A stretch of DNA of 64,000 nt from Fumia sp045121595 (GCA_045121595.1 JBGVGI010000054.1:1-64000); one strand, 5' to 3'; positions 52,821-63,112 are shown, numbered from the stretch's first letter. The notes: generated by a model not told the origin, from the sequence alone. Numbers and translations are program-made.

Positions 52821-53058
52821 TTGACAAAATCGCAAAAAAACAGTAAAATATAAGGGTCTATGAGTTCGGATTAAAGAGAAAGAAAAAGTCGATTTGTAAA
52901 ATATCAATACTGTGCGGAATTTGGGTGTTGATTTTGTCGTATTTTTTCTTCTCAAAACTACATAATTAAACGGAAACCTGAAAGCTTTTTAGCTTTTGGG
53001 TTTGGGTGTTTTGCAAAAATTATCCCTTTTCCGTTTTGTGAGAAAGGAAGGTAACAAT
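52821..53058 (+). promoter_or_regulatory. Promoter and long structured leader of rnjA
   Basis: TTGACA and TAAAAT are 17 bp apart (52821-52849), giving a leader of about 200 nt. In it, AAACGGAAA (52968-52976) pairs exactly with TTTCCGTTT (53028-53036) and encloses CCTGAAAGCT/AGCTTTTGGG (52977-53000). A second, imperfect long hairpin joins about 52876-52900 to 52937-52957 (AGAAAGAAAAAGTCG against CGTATTTTTTCTTCT). The AAGGAAGG site is downstream of both. Confidence 0.6.
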
Positions 53059-54873
53059 TTGGCAAATTATAAACCTAAAAACAAAAAAGAAAACAATCAG
53101 AACACAGAAAAAAATAAAAAACCTATTTCACCGAGAAAAAGCAACAAGACCGATATGAACAAAGCAAAAACTCAGTCTAAAAAACCACAGAAAAAAGCAC
53201 CTCCCAGAAAACCCAAAAAACCTTTGAAGATTATGCCGCTTGGCGGTTTGCATGAAATCGGAAAAAATATGACCGCTTACGAATACGGTAACGATATTGT
53301 AATCGTTGACTGCGGTATGGCATTCCCCGATGCCGATATGCTCGGGGTTGACAGCGTTATTCCTGATTTCACCTATCTGGAGAAAAACGCAGAAAAAATA
53401 CGCGGAGTATTAATCACTCACGGACACGAAGACCATATCGGCTCACTCCCGTATTTCCTTAAAAAGATAAATGTGCCGATTTACGGCGGTAGACTTGCTT
53501 TGGGCCTTTTGGAAGGAAAACTCAAAGAACACGGACTTTTAAACAAGGCAAACTTAAATCCTGTAAAACCAGGTGCAACGGTGAAGCTTGGTTGTATGAC
53601 GGCGGAGTTTATTCACGTTAACCATTCTATTCCCGATGCAATGGCAATAGCTCTTTTCACCCCTGTAGGTGTAGTTGTACAGACGGGTGACTTCAAGGTT
53701 GATTACACGCCTATTGAAGGTGGGGTTATCGACCTTGCAAGATTTGCAGAGCTTGGTAAAAAAGGCGTACTTTGTCTCCTTTCCGATTCAACCAATGCTG
53801 AACGTCCAGGTTTTACCGAGAGTGAAAAGAACGTAGGCGTTGCGTTTGAAAACCTTTTCCACCGTGCTGAAAATAAGCGAATTATCATTGCTACATTTGC
53901 TTCTAATATTCACAGAATTCAGCAGATTATTGACAATGCCGAAAAGACGGGAAGAAAAGTAGCGGTTTCGGGCAGAAGTATGGAAAATGCCGTGCAGAAA
54001 GCTATTGAGCTCGGATATCTCAAGGCTCCCAAAGATATTCTTATTGATATCGACAGTATGGGCCGTTACCCCGGTAACAAGCTTGTACTTGTAACAACGG
54101 GAAGCCAGGGCGAACCGATGTCGGCACTTTCGAGAATGGCAATCGGTGACCATAAAAAAGTTTCGGTTACGGCAGAGGATTTTATTATTATTTCTGCAAA
54201 TCCGATTCCGGGTAATGAAAAACACGTTACCAAGGTTATAAACGATCTTATGAAGCTTGGTGCCGAGGTTGTTTATAAATCCATGTACGACGTGCACGTT
54301 TCAGGACATGCTTGTCAGGCTGAACTTAAAATGATGCTTTCTATCGTTAAGCCTAAATATTTTATACCGGTACACGGTGAGTATAAGCACTTAAAACAGC
54401 ATATGGACTTAGCTCTTGAAATCGGAATGACTCCCGACAGGGTACTGATAAGTGATTTGGGTCAGGTAATTGAAGTAAACGAAGACAATATGAAAGTAAA
54501 CGGCACTGTCGAAGCGGGTCACATTTACGTTGACGGCTACGGCGTCGGTGACGTAGGTTCTATCGTTTTGCGTGACAGAAAACATCTTTCCGAAGACGGA
54601 CTTATCGTTGTAGTTGTTACGATAGAGAGAGAATCAGGTCTTGTAGTTGCAGGTCCCGACATTGTGTCGCGCGGATTTGTTTACGTGCGTGAGTCCGAAG
54701 AGCTTATCGAGGAATCACGTCAGGTTGTAAGAGCGGCTATGGATAGCTGTCAGCAACGCAATTTAAGAGAATGGAGCGCGCTTAAAATTGCGATGAAAGA
54801 TCAGCTTTCCTCCTATATTTATAAAAAGACTAAACGAAATCCCATGATTTTGCCTATAATTATGGAAATCTAA
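53059..54873 (+). CDS. rnjA: Ribonuclease J
   Basis: 604 residues from the TTG at 53059, eight bases after AAGGAAGG; the frame upstream is leader. A basic, Lys/Pro/Asn-rich extension (about 1-55) precedes the metallo-beta-lactamase/beta-CASP core with HGHEDHIG, DSTNAERPG, ISANPIPGNE and HVSGHA. Essential 5'-3' exo- and endoribonuclease of mRNA decay. The extension is unlike Bacillus RNase J1, though common in Clostridia. The long leader hints at autoregulation. Confidence 0.95.
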   Translation: MANYKPKNKKENNQNTEKNKKPISPRKSNKTDMNKAKTQSKKPQKKAPPRKPKKPLKIMPLGGLHEIGKNMTAYEYGNDIVIVDCGMAFPDADMLGVDSVIPDFTYLEKNAEKIRGVLITHGHEDHIGSLPYFLKKINVPIYGGRLALGLLEGKLKEHGLLNKANLNPVKPGATVKLGCMTAEFIHVNHSIPDAMAIALFTPVGVVVQTGDFKVDYTPIEGGVIDLARFAELGKKGVLCLLSDSTNAERPGFTESEKNVGVAFENLFHRAENKRIIIATFASNIHRIQQIIDNAEKTGRKVAVSGRSMENAVQKAIELGYLKAPKDILIDIDSMGRYPGNKLVLVTTGSQGEPMSALSRMAIGDHKKVSVTAEDFIIISANPIPGNEKHVTKVINDLMKLGAEVVYKSMYDVHVSGHACQAELKMMLSIVKPKYFIPVHGEYKHLKQHMDLALEIGMTPDRVLISDLGQVIEVNEDNMKVNGTVEAGHIYVDGYGVGDVGSIVLRDRKHLSEDGLIVVVVTIERESGLVVAGPDIVSRGFVYVRESEELIEESRQVVRAAMDSCQQRNLREWSALKIAMKDQLSSYIYKKTKRNPMILPIIMEI

Positions 54874-54894
54874 CTTTTGAAAGCAGGAATGTTT

Positions 54895-56859
54895 ATGAAA
54901 AACAAAAAAGACATTGGAATAAAGGGAAGCCTTATTTTCCTGACAATAATTCCTTTTTTACTTGTTATACCTATGTGGAAGATAAATCGCATTTTGTTTT
55001 TTGTGGCACTTTCTGCCATACTTATAGCGGATATAATAATTTTTGTTAAGTTCAATACCATTTATCAGAAAATTTATAAGCTTATTGCAGGTGTTGTAAA
55101 GAAAATTGATACAAATCAAGGTGGCAATCTTCATAATTTTCCGATTCCCGTTATCGTTGTGACGGAAAACAGAGAGATAGTATGGTATAGCCCTTCTTTC
55201 GCTGAAAGAGTTTACACGGGCGGTGAGCTTTATGGCGTTGAAATTGACGTTATCACCGAAGAAGAGCTTATAAGCTTTTGCGGAAAAGACGGAAAAATCA
55301 TTTCCTTTAACGGTTCATACTATAAAGTTATGGGAGATGAAAAGGAAGAAAACGGCGTAAAACTTTACACTCTTTATTTCCTCGACGTTACGGGTATCCA
55401 GAAAGATTCGATAGGTTATTATAAAACAAGACCTTCCGTTATGCTCATAATGCTTGATAATTACGGTGAAATTATGCAGCAGGCAAAGGAAAGTGAAAAG
55501 TCACGAATCTTAGGGGAAATCGATAAGACTTTAGAAGAATTTATCGGTACTAAAACAAGCAGTTTTATAAAACGTTACGACGGGGACAAATTCCTTGTTG
55601 TTATTGAAGAGCAGCATCTTGAAAACGCTATTAAAGCAAGGTTTGAAATCCTTGATAAGGTACGTACCATTCAGACGGCGGGAAATCTTCCCGTTACTTT
55701 GTCCATTGGTATCGGCAGAGGAGAAAGCACACTTGCACAGAGTGAGGTTTCTGCCCGTCAGGCGCTTGATATGGCGCTCGGCCGTGGTGGTGACCAGGCA
55801 GTTGTTAAAAACAAAACTCTTTACGAGTTTTACGGCGGTGTTTCAAAAGGCGTTGAAAAACGTACCAAGGTTAAAACTCGTATGGTTGCAAACGCTTTGT
55901 CTGAGCTTATTGCAAACTCCGACAGAGTTCTTGTGATGGGACATAAATTTGGTGACCTTGACTGCGTTGGTGCGGCTGTCGGTATGGCGTATGCGATAAG
56001 AAGTATTGGTAAAAAAGCCGACGTCGTTATTGACAGAAACAAAAACCTTGCCAATATTCTTGTTGATATGGTTGAACAACAGGGAAACGAGGATTTGTTT
56101 ATTGACCCGCAGGAAGCGATTTTCAGAATAACACCCAATACCTTGCTTATCGTCTGCGATACGCATACCGAAAATCTTCTTGAATCGGAAGAAGTTTATC
56201 GCAAATGTAAAACAGTTGCCGTTATTGACCATCACAGAAAGATGGTAAATCATATTGAAAACGCAGTTATTTTCTACCACGAGCCGTACGCTTCATCAGC
56301 TTCTGAGATGGTAGCAGAGCTCGTTCAGTATATGGGTGATAACTGCAGGATAAATTCAGTAGTTGCACAGGCGCTTCTGTCAGGTATAATGCTTGATACA
56401 AGAAACTTTGTGCTTAAAACGGGTGTAAGAACCTTTGAAGCTGCGGCATATCTTAAACGAATTGGTGCAGATACGGTAATCGTAAGAAAACTTTTTGCGA
56501 GTACGATGGATTCATATCAGCGTAAGAGCCGTATCGTTGCGGCAGCTCAGATTTATAAAGGTTGTGCCGTTGCAGAAAGTGAATATTCCGGTGAGGATAT
56601 GAGAATTGTCGCACCTCAGGCGGCAGACGAGCTTTTAGGAATTGACAACGTTGACGCTTCATTCGTGCTTTTTGAAACTGACGGAGTTGTGAATATTTCC
56701 GCACGTTCAATGGGTGCTATCAACGTACAGATAGTTATGGAAAACTTAGGTGGCGGCGGCCATCATACTATGGCAGGCGCACAGATTAAGGGCGTTGAAA
56801 GTGAAAAAGTAAGACAGATGCTTTTAGAAAGCATTGACAGATATTTCGAAGAAAAATAA
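54895..56859 (+). CDS. gdpP: Cyclic-di-AMP phosphodiesterase GdpP
   Basis: 654 residues. Two membrane segments (about 12-30 and 34-50), a PAS-like domain (about 80-165), a degenerate GGDEF domain (about 170-300, where the motif is absent) and DHH/DHHA1 domains with GDLDCVGAAVG, CDTHTE, DHHRK and GGGGHHTMAGAQ. GdpP hydrolyses c-di-AMP and affects wall and potassium homeostasis. The start is probably the ATG at 54895; the frame allows others at 54889 or TTG 54877. It follows rnjA closely. Confidence 0.95.
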   Translation: MKNKKDIGIKGSLIFLTIIPFLLVIPMWKINRILFFVALSAILIADIIIFVKFNTIYQKIYKLIAGVVKKIDTNQGGNLHNFPIPVIVVTENREIVWYSPSFAERVYTGGELYGVEIDVITEEELISFCGKDGKIISFNGSYYKVMGDEKEENGVKLYTLYFLDVTGIQKDSIGYYKTRPSVMLIMLDNYGEIMQQAKESEKSRILGEIDKTLEEFIGTKTSSFIKRYDGDKFLVVIEEQHLENAIKARFEILDKVRTIQTAGNLPVTLSIGIGRGESTLAQSEVSARQALDMALGRGGDQAVVKNKTLYEFYGGVSKGVEKRTKVKTRMVANALSELIANSDRVLVMGHKFGDLDCVGAAVGMAYAIRSIGKKADVVIDRNKNLANILVDMVEQQGNEDLFIDPQEAIFRITPNTLLIVCDTHTENLLESEEVYRKCKTVAVIDHHRKMVNHIENAVIFYHEPYASSASEMVAELVQYMGDNCRINSVVAQALLSGIMLDTRNFVLKTGVRTFEAAAYLKRIGADTVIVRKLFASTMDSYQRKSRIVAAAQIYKGCAVAESEYSGEDMRIVAPQAADELLGIDNVDASFVLFETDGVVNISARSMGAINVQIVMENLGGGGHHTMAGAQIKGVESEKVRQMLLESIDRYFEEK

Positions 56860-56873
56860 AAGGAGTACTTAAA

Positions 56874-57320
56874 ATGAAGGTAATTTTGTTACAGGATGTT
56901 AAAGGAAGCGGAAAAAAAGGTGACCTTGTAAACGTTGCCGACGGATATGCAAGAAACTTTTTACTTGCAAAAGGTCTTGCGATGGAAGCAACCGCAGGTG
57001 CTATCAATAATAAAAATATGCAGGATGCTGCAAAAGCTCATCACGCTCAGGTGGCACTTGACGATGCCAAAGCTGAAAAAGAAAAGCTTGATGGCAAAAC
57101 TGTTCACGTAACTGCAAAAGCAGGTGCAGGCGGAAGACTTTTCGGTGCAGTTACTGCAAAAGAAGTTGCGGAAGCACTCAAAAAAGAGTTTAAGCTTGAA
57201 ATAGACAAGAAAAAAATCACCTTGGCAAGTGATATCAAAGCCTTTGGCACTTTCGATTTCACAGTGAAGTTACATAACGGCGTTGTGGCTTCAATGAAAG
57301 TTCAGGTTTCTGAACAGTAA
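56874..57320 (+). CDS. rplI: 50S ribosomal protein L9
   Basis: 148 residues. The N-terminal globular part MKVILLQDVKGSGKKGDLV with GYARNFLLAKGLA, a long connecting helix and a C-terminal domain are normal for L9. AAAGGAG precedes the ATG. It sits between gdpP and dnaB as in many Firmicutes. Confidence 0.98.
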   Translation: MKVILLQDVKGSGKKGDLVNVADGYARNFLLAKGLAMEATAGAINNKNMQDAAKAHHAQVALDDAKAEKEKLDGKTVHVTAKAGAGGRLFGAVTAKEVAEALKKEFKLEIDKKKITLASDIKAFGTFDFTVKLHNGVVASMKVQVSEQ

Positions 57321-57330
57321 GGAGTTAAAA

Positions 57331-58686
57331 ATGGAAGTTAATTTCAACGAATTTGCAGGAAATCTTCCTTACAATTTAGAAGCAGAACAGTCGGTGCTCG
57401 GAAGCGTTCTTATCGATCCCGAGCTCTTAAACGAGATAATGAATAAAATCAAATCTCCTGCAGTTTTTTATACCTCTCAGCATCAGGAAATTTTTGCTTT
57501 GATGCTTAAAATGTTCAGTGAGTCAAAGCCTATCGACCTTGTTACTTTTTTAGACGAGGCTAAACGCGCTGATATTTTTGACAGTGACCAGAATGCAAAG
57601 ACTTATCTTTTGCATCTTATGGAGCTTGTTCCCACAACTGCAAACTTAGACTATTATTGCGATATAGTTATTGAAAAATACTATCTTCGCAACCTGCTTT
57701 CTGCCGTTACCGATATCGCTTCTTCAGTAAGGGAAGGTGAAGGATCGGCTACTCAGCTTTTGGATTCTGCTGAGCAGAAAATTTATGATATCCGTCAGGG
57801 CAGACAGACTTCGGACTTAAAGCCTATCAGTGAAGTTATCATCGGAGTTTACGATGATATTTATAAGATGCACTCAAATCACGATACGAAATATACGGGT
57901 CTCCCGACGGGATTTTCGGGTCTTGATGCGAAAATCTCGGGTCTTAATAAGTCGGACCTTATTCTGATTGCGGCTCGTCCCGGTATGGGTAAAACTTCGT
58001 TTGCTTTGAATATTGCGTCCAACGTGGGTCTCAAAACTGATAAAGACGTTGCGGTTTTCTCACTCGAAATGTCTAACCCTCAGCTCGTTTCGAGAATGCT
58101 TTCTTCCGATGCGATGATTATGAGCGATAAGCTCCGCACGGGTCACCTCGATACCGAAGAATGGTCAAGACTTGCCGTTTCTTCCCAGAAACTGAGCGGT
58201 ACTTCAATTTATCTTGATGATACTGCGGGTATTACGGTTGCACAGATGAAAGCAAAACTCAGAAGACTTAAAAACTTAGGTCTTGTAATCATCGACTACT
58301 TACAGCTTATGTCTTCGGGTTCAAGAATTGAAAACCGTGTTCAGGAAATTTCTCAGATTACGAGAAGCCTTAAAGTTATGGCAAAGGAGCTTAACGTTCC
58401 TGTTATCTGCCTTTCACAGCTTTCCCGTGCCGCTGAACAGCGTCAGGGACACCGTCCGATGCTTTCCGACCTTCGTGAATCGGGTTCTATCGAGCAGGAT
58501 GCCGATATCGTACTTTTCCTTTTCAGGGAAGATTATTATAAAGACGGCGAAGAAGAAACAAACAAGAATCTTGCTACCTGCATAATTGCCAAAAACCGTC
58601 ACGGTGAAACTGCTGACGTGCCACTTGGATGGCAGGGTGAATATACAAGATTCAGTAACGTGGAAATGTACCGAGATGAGCAGTAA
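57331..58686 (+). CDS. dnaB: Replicative DNA helicase
   Basis: 451 residues (the Bacillus name is dnaC). An N-terminal helical domain (about 10-115) and a RecA-like motor with Walker A ARPGMGKTSF near residue 215, FSLEMSNPQLVSRML, IIDYLQLMSS and SQLSRAAEQR. Unwinds DNA ahead of the fork. Its last 11 bases overlap tilS. Confidence 0.97.
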   Translation: MEVNFNEFAGNLPYNLEAEQSVLGSVLIDPELLNEIMNKIKSPAVFYTSQHQEIFALMLKMFSESKPIDLVTFLDEAKRADIFDSDQNAKTYLLHLMELVPTTANLDYYCDIVIEKYYLRNLLSAVTDIASSVREGEGSATQLLDSAEQKIYDIRQGRQTSDLKPISEVIIGVYDDIYKMHSNHDTKYTGLPTGFSGLDAKISGLNKSDLILIAARPGMGKTSFALNIASNVGLKTDKDVAVFSLEMSNPQLVSRMLSSDAMIMSDKLRTGHLDTEEWSRLAVSSQKLSGTSIYLDDTAGITVAQMKAKLRRLKNLGLVIIDYLQLMSSGSRIENRVQEISQITRSLKVMAKELNVPVICLSQLSRAAEQRQGHRPMLSDLRESGSIEQDADIVLFLFREDYYKDGEEETNKNLATCIIAKNRHGETADVPLGWQGEYTRFSNVEMYRDEQ

Positions 58687-60007
58687 TTTTCTGGAAGATA
58701 AATTTTTAACCGATAATCTTAACGGCAAAAGAGTTGTTGTGGCATTTTCGGGCGGAGCCGATTCGGTTTCGCTTTTGCACAGACTTTTTAAGCTTAAAGA
58801 GGAACTTGATATTTCACTTGAAGCGGCGCATTTAAACCACTGTCTGCGTGGGGAAGAAAGTGAACGTGACGAAGCTTTTGTAAAAGATTTCTGCAAAAAG
58901 CATAACATTTTACTGCATCTTAAGAGAGTGGATATAAAAGCACTTGCAAAGGCTAAATCCCTTTCCGAGGAAACCTGTGGCAGAGAAGAAAGATATCTGT
59001 TTTTTGATGAAGTTGCAAAAGATGCTCTCGTTGCAACGGCGCACACTCTTTCGGATAATATGGAAACGGTAATTTTTCATATGATAAGGGGAACGGCGCT
59101 TAAAGGGCTTTGCGGTATTCCGCAAAAAAGAGGCAATATAGTAAGACCGCTTATTGAATGCACCAGAGAAGACGTTGAGGATTACTGCAGACGTGAAAAA
59201 TTAAGCTACGTAACTGACAGTACCAATCTTCAGACAGACTATCTCAGGAATAAAATCCGTATGGAAATTATACCGAAATTTTATGAGATAAATCCTTCTG
59301 TTGATAAGTCTTTCTTACGAATGCAGAAAACTCTTTTTGCTGAGGAAAATTTTCTCGATAAAGAGGCAACCGATATCTTTGAAAAGATGAAAAAGGATAA
59401 TTTTTCTCTCAAATATTTAAAAGAGAAAGAAGATATTTTTTATTCAAGGGTTGCCGTGAAGCTTCTGGAAGAATATAACCTTGAGATTGATTATAATAAC
59501 GTGGAAAGACTTACACTGCTTTTAAAAAAGAAAAACAGCCGTGAGCAGATAAGTAACGATTTTTATTTCAAGGTGCAAAATGGGCGAGTGTTTTTTGAAG
59601 AAGATAAAGAAATTCCCTATTTTGAAAAGATAGTTTCCAAAGATGACAAGTTTTTTTCAATCGAAAACTCGGGCAATTTTAAAATGATAGTGACCGAGGA
59701 TAAAGATTTTAAAAAAGTTTATAAAAATTTATTAATTTTTGCACTGGATTATGATACAATAACTGGTAAGCTTGTTTTCAGACAACGAAAAGAAGGCGAC
59801 AAGGTAAAGCTTTTTAAAAGAAATGGTACCAAGTCGCTCAAAAAGGCGTTTAATGAAAAGAAAATATCGCTTTCCGACAGACAAAAATCTATCGTTTTAT
59901 GTGATGAAAACGAAATAATTGCAGTGGAAAATATTGGTGTCAGCGAAAAGTGTGCTGTTACCGAAAAGACAGAAAGGGTATTACTTGTAGTAAAAAATGA
60001 CAATTAA
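58676..60007 (+). CDS. tilS: tRNA(Ile)-lysidine synthase
   Basis: 443 residues, PP-loop ATPase with SGGADS near residue 29, which makes lysidine at the CAU anticodon of tRNA-Ile. The start ATG at 58676 lies inside the dnaB end; a longer frame to 58586 is entirely within dnaB and has no site. The C-terminal part is divergent, as usual, and ends in a basic domain (KEGDKVKLFKRNGTKSLKK). tilS-hpt-ftsH is a classical order. Confidence 0.94.
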   Translation: MSSNFLEDKFLTDNLNGKRVVVAFSGGADSVSLLHRLFKLKEELDISLEAAHLNHCLRGEESERDEAFVKDFCKKHNILLHLKRVDIKALAKAKSLSEETCGREERYLFFDEVAKDALVATAHTLSDNMETVIFHMIRGTALKGLCGIPQKRGNIVRPLIECTREDVEDYCRREKLSYVTDSTNLQTDYLRNKIRMEIIPKFYEINPSVDKSFLRMQKTLFAEENFLDKEATDIFEKMKKDNFSLKYLKEKEDIFYSRVAVKLLEEYNLEIDYNNVERLTLLLKKKNSREQISNDFYFKVQNGRVFFEEDKEIPYFEKIVSKDDKFFSIENSGNFKMIVTEDKDFKKVYKNLLIFALDYDTITGKLVFRQRKEGDKVKLFKRNGTKSLKKAFNEKKISLSDRQKSIVLCDENEIIAVENIGVSEKCAVTEKTERVLLVVKNDN

Positions 60008-60018
60008 GGAGTAAGGCT

Positions 60019-60561
60019 ATGAAAAATGACATTGAAAAGGTATTGGTATCCGAAGAAGAAATTGCCAGAAAAGTAAAAGAACTCGGCGCAAATATCACAA
60101 AAGATTATCAGGGTAAAAATCTTATGATTGTGAGTGTGTTGAAAGGCTCCGTTGTGTTTATGGCAGACCTTATGCGCGCAATAGATCTTCCTTGCAGAAT
60201 AGATTTTATGTGCGTTTCAAGTTACGGTTCCGGCACGTCTACAAGTGGCGTTGTTAAGATTATCAAAGATCTTGATATTGATCTTCACGGCGTGGATCTT
60301 CTTATAATTGAAGATATCTTAGATAGCGGAAAAACGTTGCATTATATCACAAAGATGCTTGCGGATCGCGGTACTTCTTCGATAAGAATTGCGACTTTGC
60401 TCGATAAACCCGAGCGCAGACAGGTACCCTTGACACCTGATTATTGTTGTTTTTCTATTCCTGATAAATTCGTTGTAGGTTACGGACTTGATTTCGATGA
60501 AAAATACCGTAACTTGCCTTATATCGGGGTTTTAAAGCCCGAAGTTTATGAAAACATTTAG
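60019..60561 (+). CDS. hpt: Hypoxanthine phosphoribosyltransferase
   Basis: 180 residues. Salvages hypoxanthine or guanine with PRPP. The PRPP loop is IIEDILDSGKTL and the flexible loop contains SSYGSGTSTSG. AAGGAG site. In Bacillus the protein is linked to ftsH regulation; only the gene order supports that here. Confidence 0.96.
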   Translation: MKNDIEKVLVSEEEIARKVKELGANITKDYQGKNLMIVSVLKGSVVFMADLMRAIDLPCRIDFMCVSSYGSGTSTSGVVKIIKDLDIDLHGVDLLIIEDILDSGKTLHYITKMLADRGTSSIRIATLLDKPERRQVPLTPDYCCFSIPDKFVVGYGLDFDEKYRNLPYIGVLKPEVYENI

Positions 60562-60599
60562 GATAATCAGCAAAAAATATACTAATAGGAGTGATAATA

Positions 60600-62492
60600 T
60601 TGCATAAAAAAAGAGGTGGCTCCATCTTTTTGACGATTGCCATTATTGTAGTTTTGCTCATTGGCTCGTCTTACGTTATGAAAATGATGTTGCCTCAGCC
60701 CAAGTCCTACACATACTCTGAAATCGTCTACTTTTTCAAAGACCATAAGGTAAAAGAGTACGACCTTGATTTAGGCAGTGGCGAACTGAAGATGCAGGTT
60801 ATGGAAAACGGAAAAGAGGAAAGTGTTACTTATTTAGTACCCAGTCCTTCTTTCTTCGTTCAGGAAGTTATGCCTTATATCGATGAGTATAACGAGCAAA
60901 ATCCCGATGAAAAAATGGAATATGACTGGCAACGTCCTACCGACAACAGTTGGCTTTTGAGTATGGTCCCTTATCTTTTGTTGTTTGTTGGTATGGGTAT
61001 TTTGTGGTTTTTTATGTTCAAACAGGCAGGCGGCGGCGGAAAAATGTCGCAGTTTGGCAAAGCGAACTTAAAAAATTCTGCTAACAACGGCAAAAAGACT
61101 ACTTTTGCAGAAGTTGCAGGTGCAGATGAAGAAAAAGAAGAACTCGCAGAAATTGTTGATTTCCTTAAATATCCCAAAAAGTTTAACGAGCTTGGCGCAC
61201 GTATTCCCAAAGGCGTTTTGCTTATGGGCCCTCCCGGTACGGGTAAAACTTTACTTGCACGTGCCGTAGCAGGTGAGGCGGGTGTGCCTTTCTTCTCGAT
61301 TTCAGGCTCCGATTTCGTTGAAATGTTTGTCGGTGTCGGTGCATCAAGAGTAAGAGATTTGTTTGAACAGGCAAAGAAAAATGCTCCCTCAATTATCTTT
61401 ATTGATGAAATTGATGCTGTCGGACGTCATCGTGGTGCAGGTCTTGGTGGCGGTCATGATGAAAGAGAGCAGACTTTAAACCAGCTCCTCGTTGAGATGG
61501 ATGGTTTCGGTGCAAACGAAGGTATTATCGTAATTGCGGCAACAAACCGCCGTGATATCTTAGACCCCGCTTTGCTTCGTCCCGGAAGATTTGACAGACA
61601 GATTTTAGTTAACTACCCCGACGTAAAGGGCAGAGAAGAAATCCTTAAAGTTCATTCGAGAAATAAGCCTTTGGGCTTTGACGTTGATCTTTCCGTTATT
61701 GCTAAAACTACTGCAGGTTTTACGGGTGCAGACCTTGAAAACCTTATGAATGAAGCGGCTTTGTTGGCTGCAAGAAAAGGTAGAAAAGCTATTACCGAAA
61801 AGGATATTGAAGAAGCTACGATTAAAGTTGTAGCAGGGCCTGAGAAGAAATCCAAAGTGGTTTCCGAAAAGGAAAAACGCCTTACTGCTTACCACGAAGC
61901 AGGTCATGCTATCACAACTTATTTCAGTGAAACTCAGGACCCCGTTCACGAGGTTTCAATTATCCCCAGAGGAATGGCAGGGGGTTATACCCTCTCTCTT
62001 CCCGAGCATGATAAGAGCTATCGTCAACGTGGTGAAATGCGTGAAGAAATCGTTGTTTTACTTGCGGGCAGAGTTGCAGAAAAACTCGTACTTGACGATA
62101 TTTCAACGGGCGCATCCAACGATATCGAACGTGCAACAAAGATTGCAAGAGGTATGGTAACCCGCTACGGCTTCAGTGAAAAGTTAGGTCCTATCGTTTA
62201 TGGTCAGGATGAAAACGAAGTGTTCCTGGGACGTGATTTCAACAACACCAGAAACTATTCCGAAAACGTTGCCGCAGAAATTGACAGTGAAATCCGTGAG
62301 ATTATCGATACAGGCTACCAGAAAGCTGAAGAAATTCTCAAAGAGCATATGGATAAGCTTCACGAGGTTTCTGCATATCTTGTTGAACACGAAAAAATTG
62401 ATGCCGCTACTTTTGAAAAACTTATGAAGGGCGAACTTGAAAAACCCGAAGAAGTTGTGGAAGAAGTATCCGAAGAAACTGAAAATCAGTAA
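60600..62492 (+). CDS. ftsH: ATP-dependent zinc metalloprotease FtsH
   Basis: 630 residues from the TTG at 60600, nine bases after AGGAG; a GTG at 60591 is the alternative. Two membrane segments (about 11-30 and 120-140), AAA+ with GPPGTGKTLL, the pore motif FVGVGASRVRD and IIFIDEIDAVGR, then the zinc protease with HEAGH. Degrades membrane and short-lived proteins. The acidic tail (EEVVEEVSEETENQ) is typical. Confidence 0.97.
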   Translation: MHKKRGGSIFLTIAIIVVLLIGSSYVMKMMLPQPKSYTYSEIVYFFKDHKVKEYDLDLGSGELKMQVMENGKEESVTYLVPSPSFFVQEVMPYIDEYNEQNPDEKMEYDWQRPTDNSWLLSMVPYLLLFVGMGILWFFMFKQAGGGGKMSQFGKANLKNSANNGKKTTFAEVAGADEEKEELAEIVDFLKYPKKFNELGARIPKGVLLMGPPGTGKTLLARAVAGEAGVPFFSISGSDFVEMFVGVGASRVRDLFEQAKKNAPSIIFIDEIDAVGRHRGAGLGGGHDEREQTLNQLLVEMDGFGANEGIIVIAATNRRDILDPALLRPGRFDRQILVNYPDVKGREEILKVHSRNKPLGFDVDLSVIAKTTAGFTGADLENLMNEAALLAARKGRKAITEKDIEEATIKVVAGPEKKSKVVSEKEKRLTAYHEAGHAITTYFSETQDPVHEVSIIPRGMAGGYTLSLPEHDKSYRQRGEMREEIVVLLAGRVAEKLVLDDISTGASNDIERATKIARGMVTRYGFSEKLGPIVYGQDENEVFLGRDFNNTRNYSENVAAEIDSEIREIIDTGYQKAEEILKEHMDKLHEVSAYLVEHEKIDAATFEKLMKGELEKPEEVVEEVSEETENQ

Positions 62493-62494
62493 AA

Positions 62495-62519
62495 AAAGGG
62501 GGTCTTTGACCCCCTTTTA
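62495..62519. terminator. Terminator between ftsH and the amidase gene
   Basis: AAAAGGGGGTC and GACCCCCTTTT pair across three T residues. It includes the stop codon of the convergent gene. Confidence 0.9.
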
Positions 62520-63050
62520 ACGCATATTGTTACGATGGAAAAATCTTACCCCGTCGATGTGGATAACACGAAGCCTGTAATAATTATAGGTGGATAACGG
62601 ACGGCAGTTGGCGTTCATATCGTGGGCAGCAACACGGACGTTATCGGGAGTTTTTTCACCTCGTATCGAAGTGATGATTGCCGAATGCCCGAATTCCTCG
62701 TCGTTTAAATCAAGCTGTACGATATCTCCGATTTCAGCTTCGGTGAGAGGCACTTCTCTGCCGTAGGGCCCTGGGCCTTTGTTGGTGGTAAGAAAGTTGT
62801 AAAGGTATACAACACCCGTCCAGGCGGGGGCGCGGTCGTTGATATCAACGTAGTACCATCCGTAAGTCGGGGTGAAATTCATAACTCCGTTTGCGGCGTA
62901 AAGCGCCTGGGAAACGAAGTTTGTGCAGTCACCGCCTATACTGTCAAAGGAATAGTAATTGGGGTTTCTGCGATAAGCCCAGTAATCGGCATAGGAGACA
63001 GCGGTATCGCGGTAGTAAGGGACTTCTATAAGATCGTATTCTGTCGGCAT
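62517..63050 (-). CDS. Putative amidase-domain (NlpC/P60-like) protein
   Basis: 177 residues from the ATG at 63048-63050 (AAGAGGT site). It matches the putative amidase domain PF12671: SYADYWAYRRNPNYYSF, the likely catalytic cysteine in GGDCTNFVSQAL and a histidine in GHSAIITS. No signal peptide is seen, so its location is unclear; related domains act on peptidoglycan or toxins. It converges on ftsH. Confidence 0.8.
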   Translation of the reverse strand: MPTEYDLIEVPYYRDTAVSYADYWAYRRNPNYYSFDSIGGDCTNFVSQALYAANGVMNFTPTYGWYYVDINDRAPAWTGVVYLYNFLTTNKGPGPYGREVPLTEAEIGDIVQLDLNDEEFGHSAIITSIRGEKTPDNVRVAAHDMNANCRPLSTYNYYRLRVIHIDGVRFFHRNNMR

Positions 63051-63112
63051 ATAATGACCTCTTTTCAAAATTATATACTTCATCTTATGCCATAAAAAAG
63101 GAAAGTGTTTTT

